Source: Rhizobium sp. NXC24 (GTDB lineage Bacteria; Pseudomonadota; Alphaproteobacteria; Rhizobiales; Rhizobiaceae). From it: 64,000 bases of DNA. Under the pieces are notes generated by a model. It saw only the letters and a list, made by a program, of their open reading frames with translations. It ran no database searches and had not been told where the DNA came from. Positions within the stretch are counted from its first letter, which is position 1, and the number at the start of each line of letters is the position of its first letter. Position numbers and translations under genes: made by a program. This document shows, one piece after another, positions 17,628-26,900 of this stretch. The stretch lies in assembly GCF_002944315.1 (NCBI RefSeq), contig NZ_CP024311.1:2146501-2210500 (forward strand), in the 5' to 3' direction.

Positions 17628-18487
17628 GGCGTCCTGCCGCCTAGTTTCGCCCGTGTCCTGAGGATAGCATCGGCAACCGCCAGGGCATCCCTGTTGATTG
17701 CGACATTGTGTACCCGAAAAATTGCAGCACCCTGCAAACGCAATATAGCGCTGGTCGCCGCAGTTCCCACATCCCGATCCGGCGCATCCCGTCCGGTCAC
17801 CGCACCGATGAATCGTTTGCGCGATGTGCCGGCCAGCAAAGGCAGTTCGAAGCGGAGCAGTGCCGTGAAGCGCGCCATCAGCTCCAGATTCTCCTCGACA
17901 TCCTTGGCGAAACCGAAACCGGGGTCGAGGACGATATTCTGCCTGTTCACGCCGGCGGCTGCCGCGATATCGAGCGATCGGCTGAGAAACAGCACCTGAT
18001 CGTCGATGACATCGGGAAGCTTTGCCCGTTCGCGGCCGGTATGCATAATGCAAAGCCCGGCGCCGGTCTTGGCTGCCAATGCCGCGATTTCAGGCTCGCG
18101 CTGCAGGCCGAAGACATCGTTGACGATATGCGCGCCGGCGCTGATCGCCAGTCTAGCGGTATCGGCACGATAGGTATCGATGGAGATCAGCGCATCCGTC
18201 TTGCCGCGCAACGCCTCGATGACGGGCAGAACACGACCTTGCTCCTCCGTGGCGCTGACTACCTCAACGTCTGGCTTGGTCGATTCCCCGCCGATATCGA
18301 TGATCGCAGCGCCCTCCTCCACACAGGCAAGAGCATGTGCGACCGCGGTGTCGACGGCCTCGTAGTGTCCGCCGTCGGAAAAGGAATCCGGCGTCACGTT
18401 GACGACCGCCATGATGGCGCTCCGTTCGCCGACATCGAGGCTGCGCCCATGCGCGACATGCCAGCTATGGCTGCGAAGCTCTGTCAC
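17624..18487 (-). CDS. folP: Dihydropteroate synthase
   Basis: 287 residues from a GTG at 18487. The frame is open to 18649, but the extra N-terminus would overlap the divergent gene and is not family-like. The pterin-binding barrel shows NVTPDSFSDGGHYE, IDIGGESTKPDVEVV, ISIDTYRADTARLAI, VNDVFG, LDPGFGFAKDVEENL and GTSRKRFIGAVTG. It joins p-aminobenzoate to the pterin pyrophosphate and is the sulfonamide target. It is the first gene of the fol operon. Confidence 0.96.
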   Translation of the reverse strand: MTELRSHSWHVAHGRSLDVGERSAIMAVVNVTPDSFSDGGHYEAVDTAVAHALACVEEGAAIIDIGGESTKPDVEVVSATEEQGRVLPVIEALRGKTDALISIDTYRADTARLAISAGAHIVNDVFGLQREPEIAALAAKTGAGLCIMHTGRERAKLPDVIDDQVLFLSRSLDIAAAAGVNRQNIVLDPGFGFAKDVEENLELMARFTALLRFELPLLAGTSRKRFIGAVTGRDAPDRDVGTAATSAILRLQGAAIFRVHNVAINRDALAVADAILRTRAKLGGRTP

Positions 18488-18590
18488 GATCCGTCCATCC
18501 CATTGAAAATGAAAAAACCTCGCGCCGGATATTGCGCTTGCAGTGGCTATGCCGCAAGCTCCGCCGAAGTTCAACCTGGTAGCAGCACGA

Positions 18591-19211
18591 ATGCCGTTTG
18601 CACCCCGACAGATCCGGGTCTCGCTTATCCTGTTGCTTCTGTGCGGCATTTCCAGCGGCGCCGATGCGGAGGTGGTTGCTCACAAATCCGTCTCTTATTT
18701 CGATATCAAAGGAGACAGCGCCGATGCGCTCGATGCGGCATTGAATGCGCACGGACCGGTTACGATGGGTTCCAGCAGCCGCCATCCCGGGGCAACCAAG
18801 GTTCGCTTCGGCGGCAATGCGACATATGCGGAGCGGAACGGCCGCTGCTATATTTCCGACGTCAAGATCACGGTCGATACCGAAATCATTCTGCCGCGCT
18901 GGCGCGACCGTCGGCATGCGACCCGGCAGCTATCGATGATTTGGGATACGCTTTCGGCGGATATCCGCCGCCACGAGGATCGGCATGCGGAAATTGCGCG
19001 CGAACATGCGCGGCGGATGGAAAAGTCGATCCTTGCCCTGCCTTCGGCAAAGGACTGCGACACGCTTCAGGACCAGGCAAACGAAGTGACCACGCAGGAA
19101 ACGCAGTTGCATGACGAGGATCAGGCCCGATTCGACAAAATCGAAGCGATCAATTTTCAGAGCCGCATCCAGAGGCTGATGACCTATCGCAGCCAGCAAA
19201 CTGGTGAATGA
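18591..19211 (+). CDS. Secreted DUF922-like putative zinc protease
   Basis: 206 residues from ATG 18591 with a signal peptide (MPFAPRQIRVSLILLLLCGISSGADA). In-frame starts at 18549 and 18543 would add a poor leader. The mature part has FDIKGDSADALDAALNAHGP and CYISDVKITVDTEIILPRW. It also has a zincin-like motif, RRHEDRHAEIAREHARRM (HExxH), and a coiled C-terminus. This matches DUF922-type predicted metalloproteases. Substrate unknown; probably periplasmic. Confidence 0.8.
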   Translation: MPFAPRQIRVSLILLLLCGISSGADAEVVAHKSVSYFDIKGDSADALDAALNAHGPVTMGSSSRHPGATKVRFGGNATYAERNGRCYISDVKITVDTEIILPRWRDRRHATRQLSMIWDTLSADIRRHEDRHAEIAREHARRMEKSILALPSAKDCDTLQDQANEVTTQETQLHDEDQARFDKIEAINFQSRIQRLMTYRSQQTGE

Positions 19212-19287
19212 CAGGTCGCTAACAGATCTTTTTTCGCGAAATGGCGCTCTGATCACAACAATCTGTGTGAAAACTGTCACTATACCT

Positions 19288-19300
19288 GTGAATCATTCAC
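19288..19300. promoter_or_regulatory. 13-bp palindrome GTGAATCATTCAC
   Basis: A perfect 6-1-6 palindrome in the 425-bp gap between the DUF922 gene and the ferredoxin gene, about 220 bp before the sRNA core. It could be an operator for the sRNA promoter; no factor is assigned. Confidence 0.3.
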
Positions 19301-19506
19301 AACTTCTCATTTTTGAACTTTACGAGAATCTGAAATAGGTTTTTCCTATTGCATATCGCGTCGATCCGCTCAGCCGGATTGTTATCGGAAGCCAGAGGGG
19401 TTTTCGCAAAGACCGATCAAAGTTTTTGCGTGACGGGTTCGTTCGTCCCGCCGCGCTGTCGAGTTCAGTGTTTAACGCGTGTGCCCAGTGTTCTCCTGGC
19501 GCGTCC

Positions 19507-19595
19507 TGAAGCCGCAGGTGTTTCCTCCCTTGCCTGTTGGTGATGCGCCCGCCTTGCCTCGCTCGCTGCGACAAGCTGAGCGGGGCTTCTTTTTT
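19507..19595 (+). ncRNA. mmgR: mmgR / alpha-r8 family small RNA candidate
   Basis: The 425-bp gap holds TTTCCTCCCT at 19521-19530, the fully conserved unpaired motif of the alpha-r8 (mmgR) sRNAs. A Rho-independent terminator follows: stem GCCTCGCTC (19556-19564) with GAGCGGGGC (19578-19586), then TTCTTTTTT. A short stem (GCAGG/CCTGT) brackets the CU-rich loop. In Sinorhizobium meliloti mmgR is nitrogen-regulated and limits polyhydroxybutyrate build-up. The 5' end is approximate. No protein is likely here; a minus-strand ORF over it has no family features. Confidence 0.72.
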
Positions 19596-19636
19596 GTGGA
19601 CGCGTCCCAAACGGCTCGCATTCCCGGGAGATGGAC

Positions 19637-19957
19637 TTAGGCCTGGCGCTCCGGAACATGCACGACGAGGCCGTCAAGTGCCTTCGTCACCTTGATCTGA
19701 CAGGACAGACGCGAAGTCGGACGGACATCGAAGGCGAAGTCCAGCATGTCTTCTTCCATTGCTTCCGGGCCGCCGACCTTTTCGGCCCAGTCCTCATCGA
19801 CGTAGACATGACAGGTGGCGCAAGCGCAGGCGCCGCCGCATTCCGCCTCGATGCCCGGCACGGAATTGCGCACGGCATTTTCCATCACGGTGGAGCCCTC
19901 GTCGGCGTCGAGATCAAAACGGGTGCCGTCGAAAGCAACGATGGTCAGTTTGGTCAT
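19637..19957 (-). CDS. 2Fe-2S ferredoxin, adrenodoxin type
   Basis: 106 residues from ATG 19957 ([17 protein letters not shown]). Cluster ligands are C40, C46, C49 and C86 in the C-x5-C-x2-C...C pattern of adrenodoxin-like ferredoxins, with an extra C44 inside the first loop. These pass single electrons to P450s, Rieske oxygenases or Fe-S/haem assembly enzymes. No redox partner gene is adjacent, so the partner is unknown. The frame is open upstream to 20080 but that part is not family-like. Confidence 0.93.
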   Translation of the reverse strand: MTKLTIVAFDGTRFDLDADEGSTVMENAVRNSVPGIEAECGGACACATCHVYVDEDWAEKVGGPEAMEEDMLDFAFDVRPTSRLSCQIKVTKALDGLVVHVPERQA

Positions 19958-20108
19958 GTGAATGAATTCCGGTATTCGTGAGTGAAGGGAGGATCCGGAA
20001 TTTTTCTTCCAACAATTCCCGGGGGCAGTCAACAATTGCGCCGCCGAAACGGCAGAAACCGTTTGGCAGCGCAAGGGCAAACATTAGGTGATTTCGGGCG
20101 GCGTCAGC

Positions 20109-20477
20109 TCAACGCGACAACTTCAAAATGAAATTCTCAGCCTCGATGACGCAGGCCGTGACCGCAGCCATGCGCGCGGCGTCACCGACATCGCTCTCAA
20201 GCGCATTGGCGGCGTCGGCCACCTTGAACGCGCCGACGGCACTTGCCGCACCCTTCAACCGATGCGATGCGGCGATCGCGCGCTTGCGGTCGCCGCAACC
20301 GATTTCCTGCAGACAGGAACGTGCCTGCCGGGCAAACATCTGAAGCACTTCCACTTCCAGAGCCTTGTCGCCCATCGTCTGCTTTGCCAGGTGAACCAGA
20401 TCGATCGCCCGTTCCCGCGACGGCGCTGCGCCCCGCGAATTGTCCGGGGCTTCGAATGCGATATTCAATGCTGCCAT
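20109..20477 (-). CDS. Hpt-domain phosphotransfer protein
   Basis: 122 residues forming one Hpt four-helix bundle. The phospho-accepting His72 sits in AASHRLKGAASAVGA. The N-terminus (DLVHLAKQTMGDKALEVEVLQMFARQA) has the usual helix before it. There is no kinase or receiver domain in the protein. It is divergent from the GPR-like gene, sharing a 492-bp upstream region with candidate CtrA boxes, so it may act in a cell-cycle or stress phosphorelay. Confidence 0.9.
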   Translation of the reverse strand: MAALNIAFEAPDNSRGAAPSRERAIDLVHLAKQTMGDKALEVEVLQMFARQARSCLQEIGCGDRKRAIAASHRLKGAASAVGAFKVADAANALESDVGDAARMAAVTACVIEAENFILKLSR

Positions 20478-20596
20478 ATGCCAACTCTCCCGTCTTATAT
20501 CTATAACTGTCTCTGGGATTTGCCGTATGGTTGCGGCCTGCCGATGGCGATCGAGTTAAATTTTGGGACAGTTGGACCTTAAATCTGCCGACATGG

Positions 20597-20610
20597 TTAA
20601 CGCGCGTTAA
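20597..20610. promoter_or_regulatory. TTAA-N6-TTAA site, CtrA-like
   Basis: TTAACGCGCGTTAA, palindromic, preceded by ATG so that ATGGTTAA (the reverse of the CtrA half site TTAACCAT) is formed. Spacing is 6 rather than the usual 7. It lies in the 492-bp gap between the hpt-like and GPR-like genes. Confidence 0.4.
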
Positions 20611-20658
20611 ACATGGCTAAATTATTAGGTTTTCAGGAATTTGCGCAGACGAAAAGTG

Positions 20659-20673
20659 TTAACAATGACTTAA
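20659..20673. promoter_or_regulatory. Candidate CtrA box TTAA-N7-TTAA
   Basis: TTAACAATGACTTAA matches the full CtrA consensus TTAA-N7-TTAA, 297 bp before the GPR-like start and 182 bp before the hpt-like start. The rest of this 492-bp gap has no convincing gene; a 65-codon ORF at 20613-20810 has no SD or family features. Confidence 0.55.
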
Positions 20674-20969
20674 TGGGACAGTGTCCCAACCGTGGAATTA
20701 ATTGTCACGCTTGGGGGAATGTGTCACTACGGTACTGGCAAATTGGGTTCATGGCGCATGCCTTTGCCCAAGGGGTGGATAGTGGTAATGTTTTAATATC
20801 ATCCGTTTGAAAAAGCGGGTATCCACTATGAAATGTAATGGGAAATCCATCTCCGGTCTCAGCCGAAGGCGGGTAACCTAACGGGAGGCAGGTTCGTCTT
20901 TTCCGGACGTTGGCGGATTTCCGGAGAAGACACGGCAGGCCCGATCGAGTTGTAACGAGGCGTAACCGT

Positions 20970-23900
20970 ATGGCGAACAAAAAGTACATCGAGTCGATCG
21001 AGGACAAGGCCTTTCAGGCTTTGGACGAAGCTTTGCAGATCGATTTCAGTGACGAGAACTTGGAGCCTCGCAGCGGTTCAACGCCTGACACCCCGGAGAC
21101 AAGAGTGTCTGAGCCATCGAATCCGCCTGCAAGACAGACTCAGGATGATGCGGCACGCAAGGCAGCCGCTGCGCGGAGCGCCGCCGCAGCGGCTCGACCG
21201 ACCGAAGTGCCGAAGAGCCCGATCTTTGCTCCGGCCAATGACGCCAATCGCGTCAGCCCGGCCAGCATCCTGAAATCCCTCGATGGCGGTTCTCAGAGCC
21301 GCGCCGTACGCAACGCGACCATCTTCTCGCTGTTCTGGATCGTCGGCGGCATCGGCCTCGCTTTCCTGCTTTACGGCCCGCAACTCTTGAATATCCGCAC
21401 GGTCGCCGATCTCGCCGCCCTCCCCGGCGTCATCGCCTGCATCATCGGCATCATCGTTCCCGTCCTTCTGTTCTATGCTTTCGGCATAATGATTTCGCGC
21501 GCGCAGGATATGCGCAATGCAGCTCGTTCGATGGCGGAAGTGGCGCTGCGGCTCGCCGAGCCGGAAACCGTCGCTTCCGAGCGCATCATGACGGTCGGTC
21601 AGGCCGTGCGCCGCGAAGTCTCGGCCATGAACGAAGGCATCGAGCGGACGATTGCTCGCGCCACCGAACTCGAGACGCTCGTTCATACCGAGGTCAACGC
21701 GCTGGAGCGCAGCTACGCCGACAACGAACTGCGCGTGCGCGGCCTCGTGCATGAGCTCGGCTCCGAACGCGATGCCATCGTCAACCACGCCGAACGCATC
21801 CGCTCGTCGATCGTCGGCGTGCACGACCAGATCAAGGAAGATCTGTCGCTGGCGACCGAAGAAATTGCCGTGCGGCTGTCGACCTCGGGCGAAGCTTTCG
21901 CCTCCATGATCGATACGCGCGCTGCGACGCTGATGGAGAAAACGGATACCGCCGTAGAGGCGCTCGGCACCCTCCTCGCCGCCAAGACCGATAGCCTGCT
22001 GCAAAATCTCAATGCATCCGGCTTTGCGTTGAGCCAGGAATTCGACACGCGTCTTGAATCGCTATCGTCGACGCTGGCGGAACGCGGCAAGGAGCTGTTG
22101 GGGCAGTTCGAAACCCGCGCCTCCACGCTCGATGCCAACACCGAGAAGCTGAACACCGCGCTCAACGAACGCGCCCGTCAGTTGAACGAGACGCTGGTCG
22201 CCCGCACGCGTGAAATCAGCGAGAGCTTGACCGGTAGCGAACGCTCGATCACCGGCACGCTCGATGATGTGCTCTCCAAGCTCAACACCGCGCTCGATGA
22301 AAAGGGCGCGAGCTTCCGCCAGAGCCTGCAGTCCACCGCAGACGACACCATTATGGACATCGACCTGCGCTCCGGCTTCTTCGAGGAGCGTATGCAGTCG
22401 ACCGTGGCGCAGATTTCGACCGCCTTTGACGAGCGCGTTTCGGAATTCACCTCCGCTTTCGACAAGCGCGCCGGCTCGCTGGACAGCAAGCTGTCGGAAA
22501 GCCTGACACGGATCAATGAAACGCTGAGCGGCGGCTCGGATGCCATCGACGGCATCCTGAATTCCAGCATTGAACGCCTCGGCTCTTCGCTGACCGACCA
22601 GTCCTTTGCCCTGGCGACGACGCTTGCCACCAGCCAGGAAGTGCTGGAAAGCGCGATCGGCTCCAAGGCCGGCGAGATCGCCTCCGCTCTCGAAGGGGCA
22701 ACAAACGGGATCACCTCGGCCCTGACCTCGGGCACCAGCGAACTGAACTCCGCCCTCGCCTCGCATGCCGGCAGCTTCACGTCCGCGGTCCAGGGCGTGA
22801 CGCGCGATGTCTCCGCCGCCCTGCAAAGTGGCACCGAGGAACTGACATCAGCTTTTGCCGGCCGCTCCGGCGAACTTACGGACACGCTTGCGGCACATTC
22901 TGGCGAATTCAGCAAGGCGCTGCAGACGGCGACCTCGGACATCTCCTCCGCCTTGAACAAGGGCACGAGCGAGCTGACCAATACCTTCCTTGGCCGCGCC
23001 AGCGAGATCAACAATACGCTGTCGGCCCGCACCGGCGAAATCACGCAGGCACTCGGCTCCGCTCACGAGCGCATCGACGCCGTCATGGCCGAACGCAGCA
23101 GCGCCCTGTTCGGCGCGCTCTCCGACAACCAATCGCGCTTCGAACAGACGCTGGCCGATCGCTCCGAGGGTATCATCAACGCCGTCACCGGCAGCCACGA
23201 GCATCTGACCGCGGCTCTCGACGAGCGCACCTCGATGCTGGCCATTTCGCTTGCCGAAAACCAGCTTCGCCTTGAAAACACGCTCGCCAGCCGCGCCGAT
23301 ACGATTGCCAGCACGGTTGCCGAAACCCACAGCAAGCTGGCCGACACTCTGGACGACAAGGTCATGGCGCTCGCCATCGCGCTGTCGGACGGACAGTCGC
23401 GCATCGAGGACACTTTGAGCGGCCGGGCCGAGAGTCTGACCAGCGCGCTGGCGGAGACCCACAACAAGCTCACCGACACGCTCGACGACAAGACGATGGC
23501 GCTGGCCATTGCTCTCTCCGACAGCCAAGCGCGCCTGGAAGACACATTGTCCGGTCGCGTCGAGGGCTTCACCGGTGCGATTGCCGATACGCACAACGCG
23601 CTGGCAACTACCCTGGACGACAAGACGAGAGCACTGGCCGCCGCACTCAGCAACAGCCAGTCCCGTATCGAAGAAACGCTTTCCGGTCGCGTCGAAGGCC
23701 TGACCAGCGCGATTGCCGATACCCATAGCAAACTTGCCGACACGCTCGACGACAAGACGATGGCACTTGCCGTTGCGCTCTCCGAGAGCCAGTCTCGCAT
23801 AGAAGAGACACTCTCCGGTCGCGTCGAAGGTCTGACCAGCGCCATTGCTGATACCCATAGCAAACTCGCCGACACGCTCGACGACAAGACGATGGCACTT

Positions 23901-26900
23901 GCCGTTGCGCTCTCCGAGAGCCAGTCTCGCCTGGAGGATACCCTGTCTGGCCACGCCGAAGGCGTCGCCGATACGTTGGAGGGCAAGACCAAGGCTCTCA
24001 CGGCAGCATTGACGAGCGGCCAGGCGCGCCTCGAGGAAACGCTTTCCAACCGCGCTGAAGCGATCGCCAACGCTTTCACGGGCAGCCACACCGCCCTTGC
24101 CGATACGCTGGACGAAAAGGCGATGGCCTTGGCCATTTCGCTGTCCGATACGCAATCGCGCCTCGAAGATTCGCTTTCCAACCGACTGGACGCGCTCTCC
24201 GAGACGGTCGCCGGCACGCACGACAAGATCGTCAACAGCCTCGACGACAAGACGCTGGCGCTTGCCATCGCCCTGTCGGACAATCAGGCTCGCATCGAGG
24301 AAACGCTGGCAAACAGCGCCGAGGCGATCGCCCACTCCGTTACCAGTGGCCATGCGGCGCTAACCGATGCGCTCGATGACAAGAGCATGGCATTCGCCAT
24401 CACGCTCGCCGAAAATCAGAGCCGTTTCGAAAGTGCCCTGGAAGCACGCGCCGATGCTCTTCTCGACAGCGTATCCGGTGCGGAATCCCGCGTCGCCGGC
24501 GCGTTTGGCGACAAAGCCGATGCAATCCGTGCCGCCTATACCGAAAACCAGGATCGTCTCGATCGCTCGCTCAGCGCCCATACCGAAGCGCTCTCCGGCC
24601 TACTCGGCAGCAGCAGCAACCGCATCGAAAACGTCGTTGGCGGCTCGGCCGAGCGCATCGAAAATGCGCTCAACACCACCACGCGCCAGCTCGAAAATAC
24701 GCTGGGTGTCGGCCTGTCGCAGATGGATGAAAACCTTGCCTCCGCCTATGAGCGGATGCGCAACACCTTGGAAGATCGCAGCAACGCCATCAGCCTGACG
24801 CTCCGCGATGCCCATGCCCAGCTCGACAACACGTTGACCGAACAGGCGACCGCGATCGGCACCTCGATCGCCACCAGCGCCAGCATGCTGGAAATGTCGC
24901 TCGAAGATCGCGAAGTTTCGCTGCGCCAGACCATCGACGCCAGCGCGCGAGCGCTCGAAGAGCGGCTGCATGGCGGCGCCGGCGATATTGCCGGTCGCAT
25001 TCAGCAGGCAGCCGGCGATATCACGCGCTCGGCAGAGACCTTCTCGACCAACCTTAACCAGTCGATCGACGGCATGACCAGCCGCTTCGCCGAAACCGGT
25101 TCGCGGGTCGAAGCCAGCCTGTCCGCCCTCGAAAACCGCATTCATGATGGCGTCGGCGGCGTTGCCGCCCAGGTCGATGCCGCCGGCAACCGACTGTCCG
25201 ACACGCTTTCGAGCGGTATCTCTCAGATCGACCGCAGCGGCGACGACGCTGCAGCCCGCATTGCAGCCGCGCTCGACAACCGTCTGGCAACCATGGCAGA
25301 GGCGATCGACAGCCGCACCGCCAATCTGAGCCAGGCGCTCGAAAGCGGCAGCGCCCACATCGAAGAGCGCCTGTCGACCATGGACCGCGCCCTGAATGTC
25401 GGTCTGGAAGCCGTCAACCGCACCATCGAAGGCAAGGCCACCAACCTCGCCACCACGCTGCGCACTGCAGTTGCCGACGCCGCTCAGGGCATGGACAGCG
25501 AGGCGACCCGCACGGCAGACCTGCTCGCCCGCACCGGCCAGCAATTCGCCGACGATCTCGGCAATCGCAGCGATGCCTTTACTCGCTCCATGAACGAGCG
25601 TTCCGAAGAGATCGTGACGCGCGTCTCGGAAACACATAACCGTCTGGCGAGCCAGGCGGCTGCAGTCGCTCAGACTTTCTCGGAGGCTGGCAACGCGATC
25701 GTCAACAAGGTCGCCGAGGCCGAGGGTCTCGTCGGCAATCAGGTCAACGCCATCTCGCAGGCCCTGTCCTCCGCAGAGCAGTCGCTGGAGGCCCGTGGTG
25801 CTGCCATCCGCAACACGCTCGCCGGCGGCAGCGAACAGATCGCCTCCACCATGGCGCAGGTCGAACGCACGCTCGACGAACGCAGCAATGCGATCCGCAC
25901 CAGCCTGGAAGATCGCGCTCGCGAGATCAACGCGACGCTTGCCGATGTCGACAAGGCTCTTGAGGCCCGTGGCACCTCGATCCGCTCTTCGCTCGACGAG
26001 CGCACGCGTGAGCTGAACTCCATGCTTGCCGGTCGCTCTAGCGAGCTGTCGCGCCTGATCGAAGAGAAGGCCCGCCCGATCGTCGACCGCTACGCGGCCA
26101 CCGGGCAGGAAGCGGCAGCGCTGATCTCGGCCGCAGCTCAGGAAAGCAGCGATCGCCTGCGTGCAGAAAACGCCGCTTTGATCAACGCGATCGCATCGCG
26201 TACCAACGATACGCTGGCGGCGATCTCGGCCCGCACCGAACACGCCGCCAATGCAGTCAGCGCGCTGGAGAACAATCTGCTTGCCAGCGTCAACGGCATC
26301 ATCGAGCGATTGGCGGAAAACAATTCTGCGATCGCTGGTATGCTGAGCGGCGCCGCCGAGGAATTCGCCACCATCGACAACCGCCTCAACGCGACGTCAG
26401 CCCGGTTTGCCGACTCCGCATCGAAGGCAGGCGAGATGGTTTCCGCCTCGACGCGGCTTCTCGAAGGCAAGGTCGACAAGCTCTCGGATATTTCCGGCAA
26501 GACATTGTCGCAGGTCGGCGGCATCATCGGCCGCTTCGACGAACATTCCAAGGTCCTGTCCCAGGCCTCCCAGCTTCTGGGTGCCGCGCAATCGAACCTC
26601 GTCTCGACGCTGGAAGAGCGCGAAACGGCGCTGCAGAACCTATCCATCGGCCTGGTTCAGCGCTCGGAGGAAATCGAGAACACCATGCGCGCCCTCGGCA
26701 GCATGGTGGAAAGCGCCTTCGACCGCGCAGAACAGCGCTCCAACCAAGTCACCGGCAACCTGCGTCAGGGCGTTCAGTCCTCCTTCGCCGATATCGGCCG
26801 AGTGCTCTCCGATGCGGAATCCCGCGCCGAACAGGCGGCAGAAAGCATGCGCAGTGCGCTGCAGAAGGCAGGCGAAGAGGCCAACCAGACGATCGACGGT

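Noticed and set aside
19440..19600. 6S RNA or 4.5S RNA
   Set aside because: No 6S-type central bubble with long closing stem and no SRP-loop signature; the UUUCCUCCCU core and terminator fit mmgR better.
19320..19610. A 96-codon minus-strand ORF across the sRNA region
   Set aside because: No SD, no family resemblance, and it runs against the mmgR-like core and its + strand terminator.
20613..20810. A 65-codon ORF between the hpt-like and GPR-like genes
   Set aside because: Poor codon usage, no SD, and it covers candidate CtrA sites; more likely regulatory DNA.
23200..24500. The regular repeats considered as a CRISPR-like or satellite array
   Set aside because: They are in-frame 44-codon protein repeats inside one open reading frame, not spaced direct repeats with unique spacers.
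22848..26243. Long minus-strand frames (up to 547 codons) inside the giant gene
   Set aside because: They mirror the repeat codons of the + strand gene, have no SD or recognisable domains, and the + product has clear membrane, repeat and C-terminal domains.
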